Notes: generated by a model from the sequence alone, not told the origin. A stretch of 64,000 nucleotides of DNA from an uncultured Allomuricauda sp. (GCF_947499695.1 NZ_CANMPQ010000001.1:1674001-1738000); one strand, 5' to 3'; positions 52,560-61,959 are shown, counted from the stretch's first letter. Numbers and translations: made by a program.

Positions 52560-53237
52560 TCAGGGTGTACTGCTGCTCACTTGTAGTAACTTTCCATTGT
52601 AAAGCTTGTTTCCTGTTAAGGCAAAATCCTTGACATAACTTGCCATCTCATTGGCAGTTACTGGAGCTTGATATCCAGGAAAGGCTTCAGCCAACATTTC
52701 AGTTTGTACGGCACCAATTGCCAAAACATTAAAGCTTGGTCCGGTTTCCTTAAATTCTTCTGCCCAAAGCTCCGTTAACGTGATTACGGCTCCTTTGCTA
52801 GAACTATAAGCGGAAAGACCAGGAAATTTCATACTTCCTTGCACCCCGCCCATGGAACTTATCGTTACCACATGTCCATTCTTTCCCATTTTTGGGATTA
52901 CCATGCGTGTCATTTCAGCAACACCAAAGACATTTACTTTGTAAACGGCCTCAAATTCCGAAGGAGAAGTTTCCAAAAAAGGTTTTTTCAACAAGCTTCC
53001 GGCGTTGTTGACCAACACATCTACCTGTTCCCACTGCTGAAGAAAATCAGTTGCTCTTTCAAAATCTTTCTGATTCGCCAAATCAAATGACAAAGCATGC
53101 ACATTGGGTAGATTCAGTTCTGCAACCGGTTTTTCATTTCTGGACAAAGCCAGCACTTGGTGTCCTTCTTTTGCAAAAAGCTGTACTAGTTCAAAACCAA
53201 TACCTCTGCTAGTTCCTGTTACAATAATATTTGCCAT
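52560..53237 (-). CDS. SDR-family oxidoreductase (canonical active site)
   Basis: 225 residues. The cofactor loop is GTSRGIG (7-13), the NNAG motif is present (DVLVNNAGSL), and the catalytic YxxxK is intact (YSSSKGAV). It is a short member with no clear C-terminal extension. The substrate is unknown. It follows the M28 peptidase gene by 32 nt in the same leftward direction, so the two may share a transcript. Confidence 0.9.
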   Translation of the reverse strand: MANIIVTGTSRGIGFELVQLFAKEGHQVLALSRNEKPVAELNLPNVHALSFDLANQKDFERATDFLQQWEQVDVLVNNAGSLLKKPFLETSPSEFEAVYKVNVFGVAEMTRMVIPKMGKNGHVVTISSMGGVQGSMKFPGLSAYSSSKGAVITLTELWAEEFKETGPSFNVLAIGAVQTEMLAEAFPGYQAPVTANEMASYVKDFALTGNKLYNGKLLQVSSSTP

Positions 53238-53269
53238 ATGCGAATCTCTAGCCTACCCTTGAGATGATT

Positions 53270-54307
53270 TTATTGGGTTATTTTAACTTCTTGTGTTGAT
53301 GCATTGGCAATTCCTTCCAAAACTGGAATCATTTTGTTCACTAAAGCGGCCATATGTGGAAAATCCATCAAATCGTTTTCGTCTCCTACCTTATGATAGT
53401 GTCCAAAATTGGTAAAGTCAAAGGTGCAATAGGTATGTGACGGTACCCCGAATTCTTTATGAAATGGATAATTATCGGAGCGTTGGAACAGGTTATATTC
53501 TTTTGCTGTTGGCAAGAATCCCACCATATTCTCTTTTGCATAGGTATTGCTAACTTCCGCCAAATTAGAATTGTCATATCCTGTGATATAAACAAAATAA
53601 TCTTTGCCTTGTAGAGGAACCCCGGTCATTTCAAAGTTGAGCATTGCATACAAATTCAAGTCTTGTCCTTTCATTTTTTTAGCTAGATGCTCAGACCCCA
53701 ACAGGCCTTTTTCCTCTGCGCTGAACAAGGCAAAAATCAAACTACGCTTGTTGTTCTTATTGGTTCCAAAATACCGAGCCAATTCCATTACAGTGGTAGT
53801 CCCTGATGCATTGTCATTGGCTCCATTGGCAATATAATCGCCGTTTTCCGGAGCAATAGTTCCGATATGATCGTAATGAGCCCCAATCACAATGTATTCG
53901 TTCTTCAAATCCGGGTCATTCCCTTCCACAACTCCTACGATATTATAGGAAGGTTTTTTATAGTTGGAAAGTGTATCCCTATAGGATTCGAAATAAGGTT
54001 TTACGTGATAACTTTTGAAATAGTTTTCGATGTACTTAGCTGCCATCTCGATGCCCTCACTTCCCGAATCCCGGCCTTTAAGGTCATCAGAGGCCAGATA
54101 ATTCATGATATCTGCCACCCGTTCTGCATCGGTAAAAGTAGCTTCTGACACACCGGTCGCTTTTACCGTGGATGTGGCTTCAACAACACTTCCTTTTACA
54201 CCTTCTGGTCCTGCAGGGTCTATAGTATTCGTTCGTGTCTCCACCATCTGGGTAGACCCGCAGCCTATAGCTAAAAGGATCGCGAAAGCACAGCTTAGTT
54301 TTTTCAT
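53270..54307 (-). CDS. M28-family zinc aminopeptidase lipoprotein
   Basis: 345 residues. The leader contains a lipobox-like IGC with Cys at about 17. The zinc-binding segments of M28 are clear: GAHYDHIG, GANDNASGTT, and FSAEEKGLLGS. The enzyme takes residues from peptide N-termini in the periplasm or at the surface. An N-terminal insertion (about 20-60) is rich in Thr and Val (VVEATSTVKATGV) and looks like a flexible spacer from the membrane anchor. Strong family match. Confidence 0.92.
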   Translation of the reverse strand: MKKLSCAFAILLAIGCGSTQMVETRTNTIDPAGPEGVKGSVVEATSTVKATGVSEATFTDAERVADIMNYLASDDLKGRDSGSEGIEMAAKYIENYFKSYHVKPYFESYRDTLSNYKKPSYNIVGVVEGNDPDLKNEYIVIGAHYDHIGTIAPENGDYIANGANDNASGTTTVMELARYFGTNKNNKRSLIFALFSAEEKGLLGSEHLAKKMKGQDLNLYAMLNFEMTGVPLQGKDYFVYITGYDNSNLAEVSNTYAKENMVGFLPTAKEYNLFQRSDNYPFHKEFGVPSHTYCTFDFTNFGHYHKVGDENDLMDFPHMAALVNKMIPVLEGIANASTQEVKITQ

Positions 54308-54340
54308 GGTATTCGTTTTTTGAATTTTTTAAAGATAAAA

Positions 54341-54363
54341 AAAGCATCCTAAAAGGATGCTTT
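54341..54363 (-). terminator. terminator downstream of pdhC
   Basis: A perfect 10-bp stem with a 3-nt loop: AAAGCATCCT (54341-54350), AAA, AGGATGCTTT (54354-54363). A poly-A run on the plus strand (54337-54343) becomes poly-T on the minus strand. It lies 67 nt after the pdhC stop and just before the M28 start. Confidence 0.8.
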
Positions 54364-54429
54364 AAATTATATGTTCTGTGATTCAAATTGCACTTTATCA
54401 AGTTCAGCGTGAATGCTCCAACTGATATC

Positions 54430-56061
54430 TTACGCCAACATAGTCACAGGGTTTTCCAAATAAGCTCTTAATGTCTGTAAAAATTGAGCTCCTACAGCAC
54501 CATCAACTGTTCTGTGATCACAAGCCAAGGTTACTTTCATTGTATTACCAACAACAATTTCACCATTTTTCACCACTGGTTTTTCGACAATGGCTCCAAC
54601 GGATAAAATTGCTGAATTAGGCTTATTTATAATCGAAGTGAATTCCTGTATACCAAACATTCCCAAATTAGAAACTGTAAAGGTACTCCCCTCCATTTCG
54701 TCCGGTTTTATCTTCTTGGTGCGAGCTCTACCAGCTAAATCCTTTACAGAAGCACCTAGTTGAGTCAAACTTAATTGATCAGCAAATTTCACTACTGGAA
54801 CCACCAATCCTTCATCAACCGCAACTGCTACACCCATATGAATATGGTGTTTAAAAATGGTTGCATCATCTGTCCATGTTGTGTTTACCTGCGGATGTTT
54901 CTTCAATGCCATCGCACAAGCTTTTAACACCATATCATTGAACGATACTTTAGTGTCTGGTAAATTGTTGATTTGCGCCCTTGAAGCCTTGGCGTTATCC
55001 ATAACCACTTCAATAGTAAGATAGAAATGAGGTGCAGTAAACTTGGAAGCACTTAAGTGCTTGGTTATTGCCTTGCGCATGTTTGAGTTTTTCACCTCTT
55101 CCATGCCTTCCTCACCAACAGGCAAGTTTATTGGAGCGGCGACAACAGGCGTCGAAGCTTCAACAGGTGCGGAAACTGCAGGTGCCGAAGCTGGCGCTTG
55201 TGATGGCTGGAAGTTCTCCACATCCCTCTTAACGATTCTGCCGTGGTCTCCTGAACCCTTTACATCGGCCAAATTAATGCCTTTTTCCCCTGCTATCTTC
55301 TTTGCCAATGGGGAAGCCAAAATACGTTGCCCATTTTGTGAGGTTACCACTTCTGGGGCAGCCTCTTCAACTTTAGGGCTCTCGGTTACGGCTTGGGCCA
55401 CAGGAGCACTTTCCGAAACCGAACTTGTAGGAGCACTTAAAACAGCACTTACATCGGTTCCAGCAGGACCAATAACGGCCAATACATCATCAACTGGAGC
55501 TGACTCACCTTCTTGTATTCCAATATGCAAAAGGACTCCTGAGTAGAACGACTCAAATTCCATTGTTGCCTTATCCGTCTCAATCTCAGCCAAAATATCA
55601 CCCTCTTCTACTTCATCTCCCACCTTTTTCAACCAAGAGGCAACGGTTCCTTCTTCCATGGTATCGCTTAATCTTGGCATTTTAATAACCTCTACTCCTG
55701 CCGGAATCTCAGCACTTGCTGCAGCTGGAGTCGCTGGAGCCTCAGGTGCACCTTCCGGTTCAGCTGGAGCTTCGGCCGCAGGTGCTGCACCACTTCCATT
55801 TAACAAAGCAGCAATATCCTCTCCTTCTTCACCAATAATGGCCAAAAGTGAATCAACTGGTGCGCCATCGCCTTCTTCTATACCTATATGAAGTAATGTT
55901 CCTTCATGAAAGGATTCAAATTCCATGGTGGCTTTGTCCGTTTCGATTTCAGCCAAAATATCACCTTCCTCTACTTTATCTCCTACTTTTTTGAGCCATT
56001 TTGCCACGGTTCCTTCCTCCATGGTATCACTCAATCTAGGCATGTTGATTACTTCTGCCAT
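54430..56061 (-). CDS. pdhC: pyruvate dehydrogenase E2 (dihydrolipoamide acetyltransferase), two lipoyl domains
   Basis: 543 residues. Two lipoyl domains (1-78 and 124-200) each carry ETDKATMEFES; the lipoylated Lys are 43 and 164. An Ala/Pro linker joins them (about 89-122). A peripheral subunit-binding domain is at about 245-283 (SPLAKKIAGEKGINL). The catalytic domain ends with DHRTVDGAVGA (His516, Asp520). The two lipoyl repeats are also very alike in DNA. E2 passes the acetyl group from E1 to CoA. It sits 4 nt behind pdhA. E1-beta and E3 are not nearby. Confidence 0.96.
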   Translation of the reverse strand: MAEVINMPRLSDTMEEGTVAKWLKKVGDKVEEGDILAEIETDKATMEFESFHEGTLLHIGIEEGDGAPVDSLLAIIGEEGEDIAALLNGSGAAPAAEAPAEPEGAPEAPATPAAASAEIPAGVEVIKMPRLSDTMEEGTVASWLKKVGDEVEEGDILAEIETDKATMEFESFYSGVLLHIGIQEGESAPVDDVLAVIGPAGTDVSAVLSAPTSSVSESAPVAQAVTESPKVEEAAPEVVTSQNGQRILASPLAKKIAGEKGINLADVKGSGDHGRIVKRDVENFQPSQAPASAPAVSAPVEASTPVVAAPINLPVGEEGMEEVKNSNMRKAITKHLSASKFTAPHFYLTIEVVMDNAKASRAQINNLPDTKVSFNDMVLKACAMALKKHPQVNTTWTDDATIFKHHIHMGVAVAVDEGLVVPVVKFADQLSLTQLGASVKDLAGRARTKKIKPDEMEGSTFTVSNLGMFGIQEFTSIINKPNSAILSVGAIVEKPVVKNGEIVVGNTMKVTLACDHRTVDGAVGAQFLQTLRAYLENPVTMLA

Positions 56062-56065
56062 CTAC

Positions 56066-57064
56066 TTATAATTTATGTTGTAAAAATGGATAGTCTTCTT
56101 GCTCGTATACCGTATCGTACATCTGCTCTATCGGTGGGAAATCCGATTCTTCGGCAAACTTTTCACATTCGGCCACTAAATCCTTTACACCTTTATCAAT
56201 TTCCTTGATCTGATCTTCTGTTGCCCATCCTTTTTCGAAAATGATATCCTTTACTTGGGTAATTGGATCAATCTTTTTGTATTCTTCCACTTCTTCCTTG
56301 GTCCGATACTGCTGCGCATCAGACATGGAATGTCCGCGATAACGGTATGTCTTCATTTCCAAGAAAGTTGGACCACCACCCGTACGTGCACGCTCAATGG
56401 CTTTATCCACTTCTTTAGCAACTGTAGCGGGGTCCATGCCGTCAACATCGGTACATGGCATTTCATAACCCAACCCTAATTTCCATATTTCTGTGGAATA
56501 AGCTGTGCGAGCTACAGATGTTCCCATGGCATAACCATTGTTCTCACAAATAAATACAACGGGTAATTGCCAAAGCATGGCCAAATTGAACGCCTCGTGT
56601 AAGGATCCTTGACGAACAGCACCATCACCCATGTAGCATAATGTTACGGAATCTCTTTTAAAGTATTTATCAGCAAAGGCCAATCCCGCACCTAATGGAA
56701 TTTGTCCTCCCACAATACCATGTCCTCCATAAAAGCGGTGCTCTTTAGAGAAAATGTGCATTGAACCTCCATTTCCTTTGGAAGTACCTGTAACTTTTCC
56801 AAAAAGTTCAGCCATAACTTTTCTGGGATCTACACCCATTCCGATAGGTTGAACGTGGTTACGATAAGCAGTGATCATTCTATCCTTGGTCAAATCCATG
56901 GCGTGCAACGAACCTGCTAAAACAGCTTCTTGTCCATTATATAAGTGGAGAAACCCCCTTACTTTTTGTTGAATATATACTGCAGCCAGTTTGTCCTCGA
57001 ATTTTCTCCAGAACAACATGTCTTCATACCATTTCAGGTAAACTTCTTTGGTGATTTTTTTCAT
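56066..57064 (-). CDS. pdhA: pyruvate dehydrogenase E1 alpha subunit
   Basis: 332 residues from the ATG at 57064; a TTG at 57109 is unlikely. The thiamine diphosphate motif is GDGAVRQGSLHEAFNLA ending in ENN, and the phosphorylation-loop-like region RYRGHSMSDAQQYR is conserved. E1 decarboxylates pyruvate and transfers the acetyl group to the E2 lipoyl domains. E1-beta, needed for activity, is not next to it, as is usual in Flavobacteriia as I recall. The stop is 4 nt before the pdhC start, so they are co-translated. cdd lies 81 nt upstream. Confidence 0.96.
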   Translation of the reverse strand: MKKITKEVYLKWYEDMLFWRKFEDKLAAVYIQQKVRGFLHLYNGQEAVLAGSLHAMDLTKDRMITAYRNHVQPIGMGVDPRKVMAELFGKVTGTSKGNGGSMHIFSKEHRFYGGHGIVGGQIPLGAGLAFADKYFKRDSVTLCYMGDGAVRQGSLHEAFNLAMLWQLPVVFICENNGYAMGTSVARTAYSTEIWKLGLGYEMPCTDVDGMDPATVAKEVDKAIERARTGGGPTFLEMKTYRYRGHSMSDAQQYRTKEEVEEYKKIDPITQVKDIIFEKGWATEDQIKEIDKGVKDLVAECEKFAEESDFPPIEQMYDTVYEQEDYPFLQHKL

Positions 57065-57145
57065 CAACGATTGTATTATTTGAAATTCCCCAACTTCGGA
57101 GAAAAGCAAAAATACATATATATCTGTTTTGGGAAAAGGTTTGGT

Positions 57146-57637
57146 TTAAGAATCACCCAAAAATGAACTGCTAAATGCCAAAGGAAGAATATCACTTACA
57201 GCATCGCATTTGAAAATAGGTCCAATTTGACCTCGCAAAAGAATAGCTATCGGGGATTCTTGTTTTTGTTCGTATTCAATAATGGATTGCCTACAATTCC
57301 CGCATGGTCCTGCGGGTTTGTCAACCACATAATTTTGAGAAGTGGCACTAATGGCAATGGTATTTATTGCTACTCCCGGGAATTTGGCACCAGCTTGAAA
57401 AATTGCTACGCGCTCTGCACAAAGTCCGGATGGGTATGATGAATTTTCTTGATTATTCCCAATTACAATCTCGCCATTTGCCAAAAGCACCGCGGCGCCG
57501 ACTTTAAAGTTCGAATATGGGGAGTACGCATTTTCTCGCGCATCTTCAGCTTGTTCTAACAATTTTTGTTCGATTTGTGACAGTTCGTTGGGGTTATCGT
57601 AAACGGCAAGTTCGAAGCTAATTTGTTTTTTCTCCAT
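57146..57637 (-). CDS. cdd: cytidine deaminase
   Basis: 163 residues from the ATG at 57637. The zinc and catalytic motifs are CAERVAIF (with Glu) and PCGNCRQ. An N-terminal extension (KKQISFELAVYDNPNEL) of about 15 residues precedes the normal core with SPYSNFKVGAAV. Cdd converts cytidine to uridine in nucleoside salvage. It lies between porV and pdhA, an arrangement that recurs in Flavobacteriia as I recall. Confidence 0.93.
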   Translation of the reverse strand: MEKKQISFELAVYDNPNELSQIEQKLLEQAEDARENAYSPYSNFKVGAAVLLANGEIVIGNNQENSSYPSGLCAERVAIFQAGAKFPGVAINTIAISATSQNYVVDKPAGPCGNCRQSIIEYEQKQESPIAILLRGQIGPIFKCDAVSDILPLAFSSSFLGDS

Positions 57638-57666
57638 CGTGGGTGTTAGGTGTTGACCAAAAATAA

Positions 57667-57692
57667 GAAAACCTGTCAATTGACAGGTTTTC
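57667..57692. terminator. perfect 26-nt palindrome between porV and cdd (likely terminator)
   Basis: GAAAACCTGTCAA (57667-57679) followed directly by its exact complement (57680-57692). As RNA it would form a 12- or 13-bp hairpin with a minimal loop. T-rich tracts follow on the minus strand, so it is probably a terminator for porV, though a perfect palindrome can also be a protein-binding site. Confidence 0.65.
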
Positions 57693-57715
57693 TTTAAATT
57701 CTTATTACGCTTTAC

Positions 57716-58864
57716 TTAGTCATTGACATATTCCTCACCAAAATTAAAGGTAAGTGAAAAACGAAGTGTGTTTTCTAATGGATTTCTGACTTGTGATGTC
57801 GAGAAAAGATACGAAAGGTCTATTTGGGCAGATTTAAACTGAAATCCAGCTCCCAAAGTAAAGAACTTTCTTGAACCTTTTTCTTCACTTTCGTTGAAGT
57901 ATCCAGTTCGAAGCATAAAGGCATCCATGTATTTATATTCGGCTCCTAGAGCCCAAGTAACTTCTTTTAACTCCTCGCTAAATCCATCAGGAGCATCTCC
58001 TAACGATTCAAAAGCACCACTAAAAAAGCCTATTTGCTGATATTCGTTATTGTCTTCTGCGGTAATCTGGCCATCTCCTGTAAAATCCCGCGGGGTTGGC
58101 ACCAATAATTTATTGAATTCGGTATGCAGTCCCAAGACATTGTCTTGATCAAAAATAAAGTCAAAGCCCGTTCCAAATTTTAAGTTGGTTGGCAAAAAGT
58201 TTTCTTGGCCACCGGCATCATACTGAATTTTTCCTCCAAGATTGGAAATATTGAATCCGGCTCTCCATCTACCATCAAAACTGTTGTAGGCAATTTCCCT
58301 TGAACGGAAAAAACCAGCAATATCCACCGCAAAAGCATTCGCGGCCTGGGAATCCTGAGAACCTTCTTGAAATCTTAGGTTAGAACTTATAAACCTACCA
58401 CCAACGGCCATGGAAAAGGTCTCGCTGAGTTTTAAGGAATATGAACCGTCGATAGAAAACTCATTTGGTTTTACCAAAGTCGGGTCTAACTGATCAAAGG
58501 TTTGGCGCAATTCTATTTCACCCAAACCGAAATATCGCAAACTAAAGGCGAATGCACTTCGATCATTAAATTTATTGTAATAGCTGGCGTTCAACAGAGA
58601 AACATCGTTAACGATACTTTCTAAGTAAGGGGTATAGCTGACCCCAATTCCAGATTTTTGGTTTGCAAAGGCAAATTTAGCAGGGTTCCATTGTTGAGAG
58701 TAGGCATCAAAAGATGTTGCCACCCCCATATCTCCCATCCCAGATGCCCTAGCATCCGAAGCAATGGTCAAAAATGGAACTGCTGTTGTAATTACTCTTT
58801 CTTGCTGTGCGCTCATCTTTGGGGCAAGAACAAGCAACACTACCAGTATTAGTAACTTTTTCAT
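57716..58864 (-). CDS. porV: type IX secretion outer-membrane shuttle protein PorV (LptO)
   Basis: 382 residues with a signal peptide (ending KMSAQ). The mature start, AVPFLTIASDARASGMGDMG, and QQWNPAKFA are PorV hallmarks; the rest is a FadL-like barrel ending in FNFGEEYV. PorV carries T9SS cargo from the SprA channel and works with the PorU sortase. In F. johnsoniae porU lies next to porV, between it and gldJ; no porU is found here. The gene is divergent from gldJ. Confidence 0.93.
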   Translation of the reverse strand: MKKLLILVVLLVLAPKMSAQQERVITTAVPFLTIASDARASGMGDMGVATSFDAYSQQWNPAKFAFANQKSGIGVSYTPYLESIVNDVSLLNASYYNKFNDRSAFAFSLRYFGLGEIELRQTFDQLDPTLVKPNEFSIDGSYSLKLSETFSMAVGGRFISSNLRFQEGSQDSQAANAFAVDIAGFFRSREIAYNSFDGRWRAGFNISNLGGKIQYDAGGQENFLPTNLKFGTGFDFIFDQDNVLGLHTEFNKLLVPTPRDFTGDGQITAEDNNEYQQIGFFSGAFESLGDAPDGFSEELKEVTWALGAEYKYMDAFMLRTGYFNESEEKGSRKFFTLGAGFQFKSAQIDLSYLFSTSQVRNPLENTLRFSLTFNFGEEYVND

Positions 58865-59241
58865 TTTAAGCGTTTAGCGTTTAGTTAAATTACGTCCATG
58901 GTATAGCATATAAATATGACGTATTACATGTAAACGAACTTTTCCATCAATTCTTATAATACACACCTATTTTTTTAACCAAATTTTTGGAAAAAGGAGA
59001 GAATGCTGTACTTACCGTTAGTTCGGAGCGGAATTAAAACCGTTAAAACTTCCTTGTTTCATACTATTTCGACTTCCTTATCGTTTAAAAAAGTAGATTG
59101 GGCCCGCAGATTAATTTTGCAGGCACAAAATATAATGGCCAAAACATCGTTTTAATGCCATCAATGGATTTTAAGTAAAATCAAAACAAGTTAAAGTTAC
59201 TAAGGAAAAACCCTTAGTTATAAAGTACTCAAGCCCAAATT
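58865..59241. other. 377-nt divergent region between porV and gldJ
   Basis: An A/T-rich region with no open frame that looks coding on either strand. A short tandem repeat, GCGTTTAGCGTTTAG, sits at about 58869-58883. It must contain the promoters of porV and gldJ, but neither has an exact TAnnTTTG element that I can find. No fragment of a porU gene was recognised. Confidence 0.5.
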
Positions 59242-60903
59242 ATGAAAAAACACTTTATCAAAGTTGTACTTTCTTGCGCTGTTGTGGTAGGAAGTTTTTC
59301 AAGTTGTAAAAATTCCTCCTCCGGTTCTTCAAAGAACGTTTCCCGAGCCACAGGTTGGAAAATAAATGCCAAGGAAGGAGGATTTCAACACAATTCTGAT
59401 TTTAAAGAGCAGGAAACTCCTCCGGGAACCGTGTTTATTGAGGGTGGAACCTTTACTAAAGGTAAGGTTCAAGATGATATCATGCATGATTGGAACAATA
59501 CACCGACTCAGCAGCATGTACAATCCTTCTACATGGATGAGACTGAGGTGACCAATGTAATGTACCTAGAGTACTTGGATTATCTTAAATCAGTTTATCC
59601 CCCTGAAAATCCAAATTATAAAAACATTTACAATGGAGCCCTTCCTGACACCTTGGTATGGAGAAACCGATTGGGCTTTAATGAGACTATGACCAATAAT
59701 TACCTAAGACATCCGGCCTATGCGGAATATCCGGTGGTGGGTGTTAACTGGGTTCAGGCTTCGCAGTATGCAGAGTGGAGAACCGATAGGGTAAACGAGG
59801 CCATGCTGGAAAGAGAAGGGTATATAGCCCAGGATGCAAAATACAAAGTTCTAAACGGTGATATGAGCGGGACTTTTAGCACCGAAGCATATTTGAACAA
59901 TCCAGAATCTGTTTATGGAGGACAAATAGATTCACTACAAGGAAAGCAAAAGAGAGATTCAATAAACACTTTTGCGAAAAGAAGTAGTGGAGTTATCATG
60001 CCAGAATATCGTTTACCTACCGAAACTGAGTGGGAATATGCAGCACAGGCTTTGATCGGATCAAGGGAATACAATAATTATAGAGGAAGAAAAAAATACC
60101 CATGGGAAGGTGATTACACCCGTAACGGCCAACGTGTAGGTCGTGGAGATCAATTAGCCAACTTTAAGCAAGCTAAAGGTGATTATGGTGGTATTGCAGG
60201 ATGGTCCGATGATGGTGCTGACATCACTGCAGAAGTAAAGTCATACAAACCAAACGATTTTGGTCTTTATGATATGGCTGGTAACGTATCTGAATGGGTG
60301 GCCGATGTATACCGTCCCATTGTTGATGACGAAATCAGTGATTTTAACTACTACAGAGGAAATATCTTTTTGAAAAAAGCCATTGGTGATGATGGTAAAG
60401 TAAAAGTTTTACGTGAAGAAGAGATAGTCTATGACACCTTGCCGAATGGAAAAATTATAGCCATGAACTTACCTGGTGAGATTGAAATGGTTGCGGTAAC
60501 TGAGGAAGAGACTTATTTAAGAACCAATTTTGATTCTAGTGATAACCGAGGTTATCGTGATGGAGACCCAGGTTCATCAAGATTCTTTGAAAGATTTAGT
60601 GATGAAGCGGACAATAGAAAAATGTACGATTCTCCGAAGCACAATGTGGAACGTGATTCTACTGGCAAACTTATTAGACAGTATGACACATCCAACTACC
60701 GTACCTCACTTATAAACGATGAAGTTAGAGTATATAAAGGTGGTTCTTGGAGAGACAGAGCATTTTGGTTAGATCCTGCACAGCGTAGGTATCAACCCCA
60801 ATATATGGCCACGGATGATATTGGATTCCGTTGCGCTATGTCAAGAGTTGGATCTAAATCCAAATCCAAAAACAAGACCATAAGACACAAAAAAGCCAAA
60901 TAA
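59242..60903 (+). CDS. gldJ: gliding motility lipoprotein GldJ
   Basis: 553 residues with a lipoprotein leader (Cys at about 21, SFSSC). The body is an FGE-sulfatase-like fold: FIEGGTFTKG, FYMDETEVTN, then RLPTETEWEYAAQ, NVSEWVADVY, and VYKGGSWRDRAFW with DIGFRCAM at the end. GldJ is needed for gliding and stabilises GldK; it is part of the T9SS and motility ring. The fold has lost sulfatase-activating function. Length matches the F. johnsoniae protein closely. A strong terminator follows. Confidence 0.96.
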   Translation: MKKHFIKVVLSCAVVVGSFSSCKNSSSGSSKNVSRATGWKINAKEGGFQHNSDFKEQETPPGTVFIEGGTFTKGKVQDDIMHDWNNTPTQQHVQSFYMDETEVTNVMYLEYLDYLKSVYPPENPNYKNIYNGALPDTLVWRNRLGFNETMTNNYLRHPAYAEYPVVGVNWVQASQYAEWRTDRVNEAMLEREGYIAQDAKYKVLNGDMSGTFSTEAYLNNPESVYGGQIDSLQGKQKRDSINTFAKRSSGVIMPEYRLPTETEWEYAAQALIGSREYNNYRGRKKYPWEGDYTRNGQRVGRGDQLANFKQAKGDYGGIAGWSDDGADITAEVKSYKPNDFGLYDMAGNVSEWVADVYRPIVDDEISDFNYYRGNIFLKKAIGDDGKVKVLREEEIVYDTLPNGKIIAMNLPGEIEMVAVTEEETYLRTNFDSSDNRGYRDGDPGSSRFFERFSDEADNRKMYDSPKHNVERDSTGKLIRQYDTSNYRTSLINDEVRVYKGGSWRDRAFWLDPAQRRYQPQYMATDDIGFRCAMSRVGSKSKSKNKTIRHKKAK

Positions 60904-60920
60904 AATTATATTTCTAGACA

Positions 60921-60950
60921 AAAAGGCCTCGATAGTTATCGAGGCCTTTT
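60921..60950 (+). terminator. strong terminator after gldJ
   Basis: A perfect 14-bp stem with a 2-nt loop: AAAAGGCCTCGATA (60921-60934), GT, TATCGAGGCCTTTT (60937-60950), followed by more T. It begins 17 nt after the stop and is the strongest hairpin of this type in the window. Confidence 0.9.
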
Positions 60951-61350
60951 TTTTTGCTTAAACCTTCTATGCTGGTTTTTATCCATCTATTTGTATACAG
61001 AATGTAAGTCAAGTTCTGTTAAAAATTTAACAATTTGGAAGTGCAGGTATATTTTTTTTTCCATAATTTTAGCGATAGCATTTCTAATTTTCGAATTTGA
61101 TAATTTCGAACTTTTTAGCGCTACAAAACTCTAGCTTTAATTCAAACTTAAGAAAAATGAACACTTACTCTAACGGACTGTATTCATCAGCCCATTCTCC
61201 TTAGACCTCGTAAATAGTCATCTTACCTGACGTGATTTTCACGGTCACATTTATTTTGATCTTTTCGCAAGTATTTCTTGATTTATTCTCTTTTCAAGAA
61301 AAATTATTCGGCGACCCTTTAATTAACACTAAACGGTAATAAAAACTGTT
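60951..61350. other. 400-nt A/T-rich region upstream of the sigma factor
   Basis: No coding frame was seen. A short inverted repeat CGTGA-TTT-TCACG occurs at 61231-61243, and a loose TTTCTTGA...TCAAGAAA pair at about 61275-61304. The region probably holds the promoter and leader of the ECF sigma gene, but no exact TAnnTTTG element was found. Confidence 0.45.
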
Positions 61351-61959
61351 TTGAGCACCCAAAAAAAAGAAGAATTAATTCTCTGGAACGAAATTAAAAA
61401 AGGCAATGTCATTGCTTTGGGTCAAGTCTATGACCTATATATAAAGCTGCTTTTTTCCTATGGCTTCCAACTATCCAACGATAAAAATTATGTTATGGAT
61501 TGTATCCATGATTTGTTTTTGGATTTGTACAAATACAGAGAAAGACTTTCCTCAACAGATAATATCAAATATTACCTGATAACTTCACTAAGAAGAAAAA
61601 TCAATAGAAAATACAAACATTCCTTAATACATTTTTCAGAAAGGGAAAACATTGAAAATCAGATGGATGCCCTTCAACATGTATTATCCCCTGAAGAAAG
61701 GCTGATTGCTTTGGAAAATGACTCCAAAAAAGTGGGGATATGGCAAAAGGCCAATAATTTTTTAACCAAGACGCAATTAAGAGGCCTGCAGCTCAGATTT
61801 ATGGAGGAGAGACCCTACGAGGAAATTGCTGAAATTATGGATGTTTCTGTGGGAACATCAAGAACAATAATATATCGGGCAATCAAATCACTTCGAAAAA
61901 ACATGATCTTGCCTACGATACTATTCGGAAAAACCATCCTTACCCTCCTTCTTACTTAA
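61351..61959 (+). CDS. ECF sigma factor (FecI-like) with TTG start
   Basis: 202 residues starting at TTG (61351). No ATG exists in frame between an upstream stop at 61330 and the Met in MDCIHDLF at about codon 49, which is inside region 2, so the TTG is the only sensible start. Region 2: NYVMDCIHDLFLDLYKYR and YYLITSLRRKINRKYK. Region 4: RLIALENDSKK through RPYEEIAEIMDVSVGTSRTIIYRAIKSL. It is followed by a FecR-like anti-sigma and a TonB receptor with an STN domain, the classic order of a cell-surface signalling system. Confidence 0.92.
   Translation: MSTQKKEELILWNEIKKGNVIALGQVYDLYIKLLFSYGFQLSNDKNYVMDCIHDLFLDLYKYRERLSSTDNIKYYLITSLRRKINRKYKHSLIHFSERENIENQMDALQHVLSPEERLIALENDSKKVGIWQKANNFLTKTQLRGLQLRFMEERPYEEIAEIMDVSVGTSRTIIYRAIKSLRKNMILPTILFGKTILTLLLT

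Noticed and set aside
55043..55546. 167-residue Ala/Gly/Thr-rich frame antisense to pdhC
   Set aside because: It is the complement of the Ala/Pro linkers and lipoyl repeats of pdhC. No independent sign of coding.
61231..61243. CGTGA-TTT-TCACG upstream of the FecI-like gene as an operator
   Set aside because: Only five pairs; too short to claim as a site without conservation.
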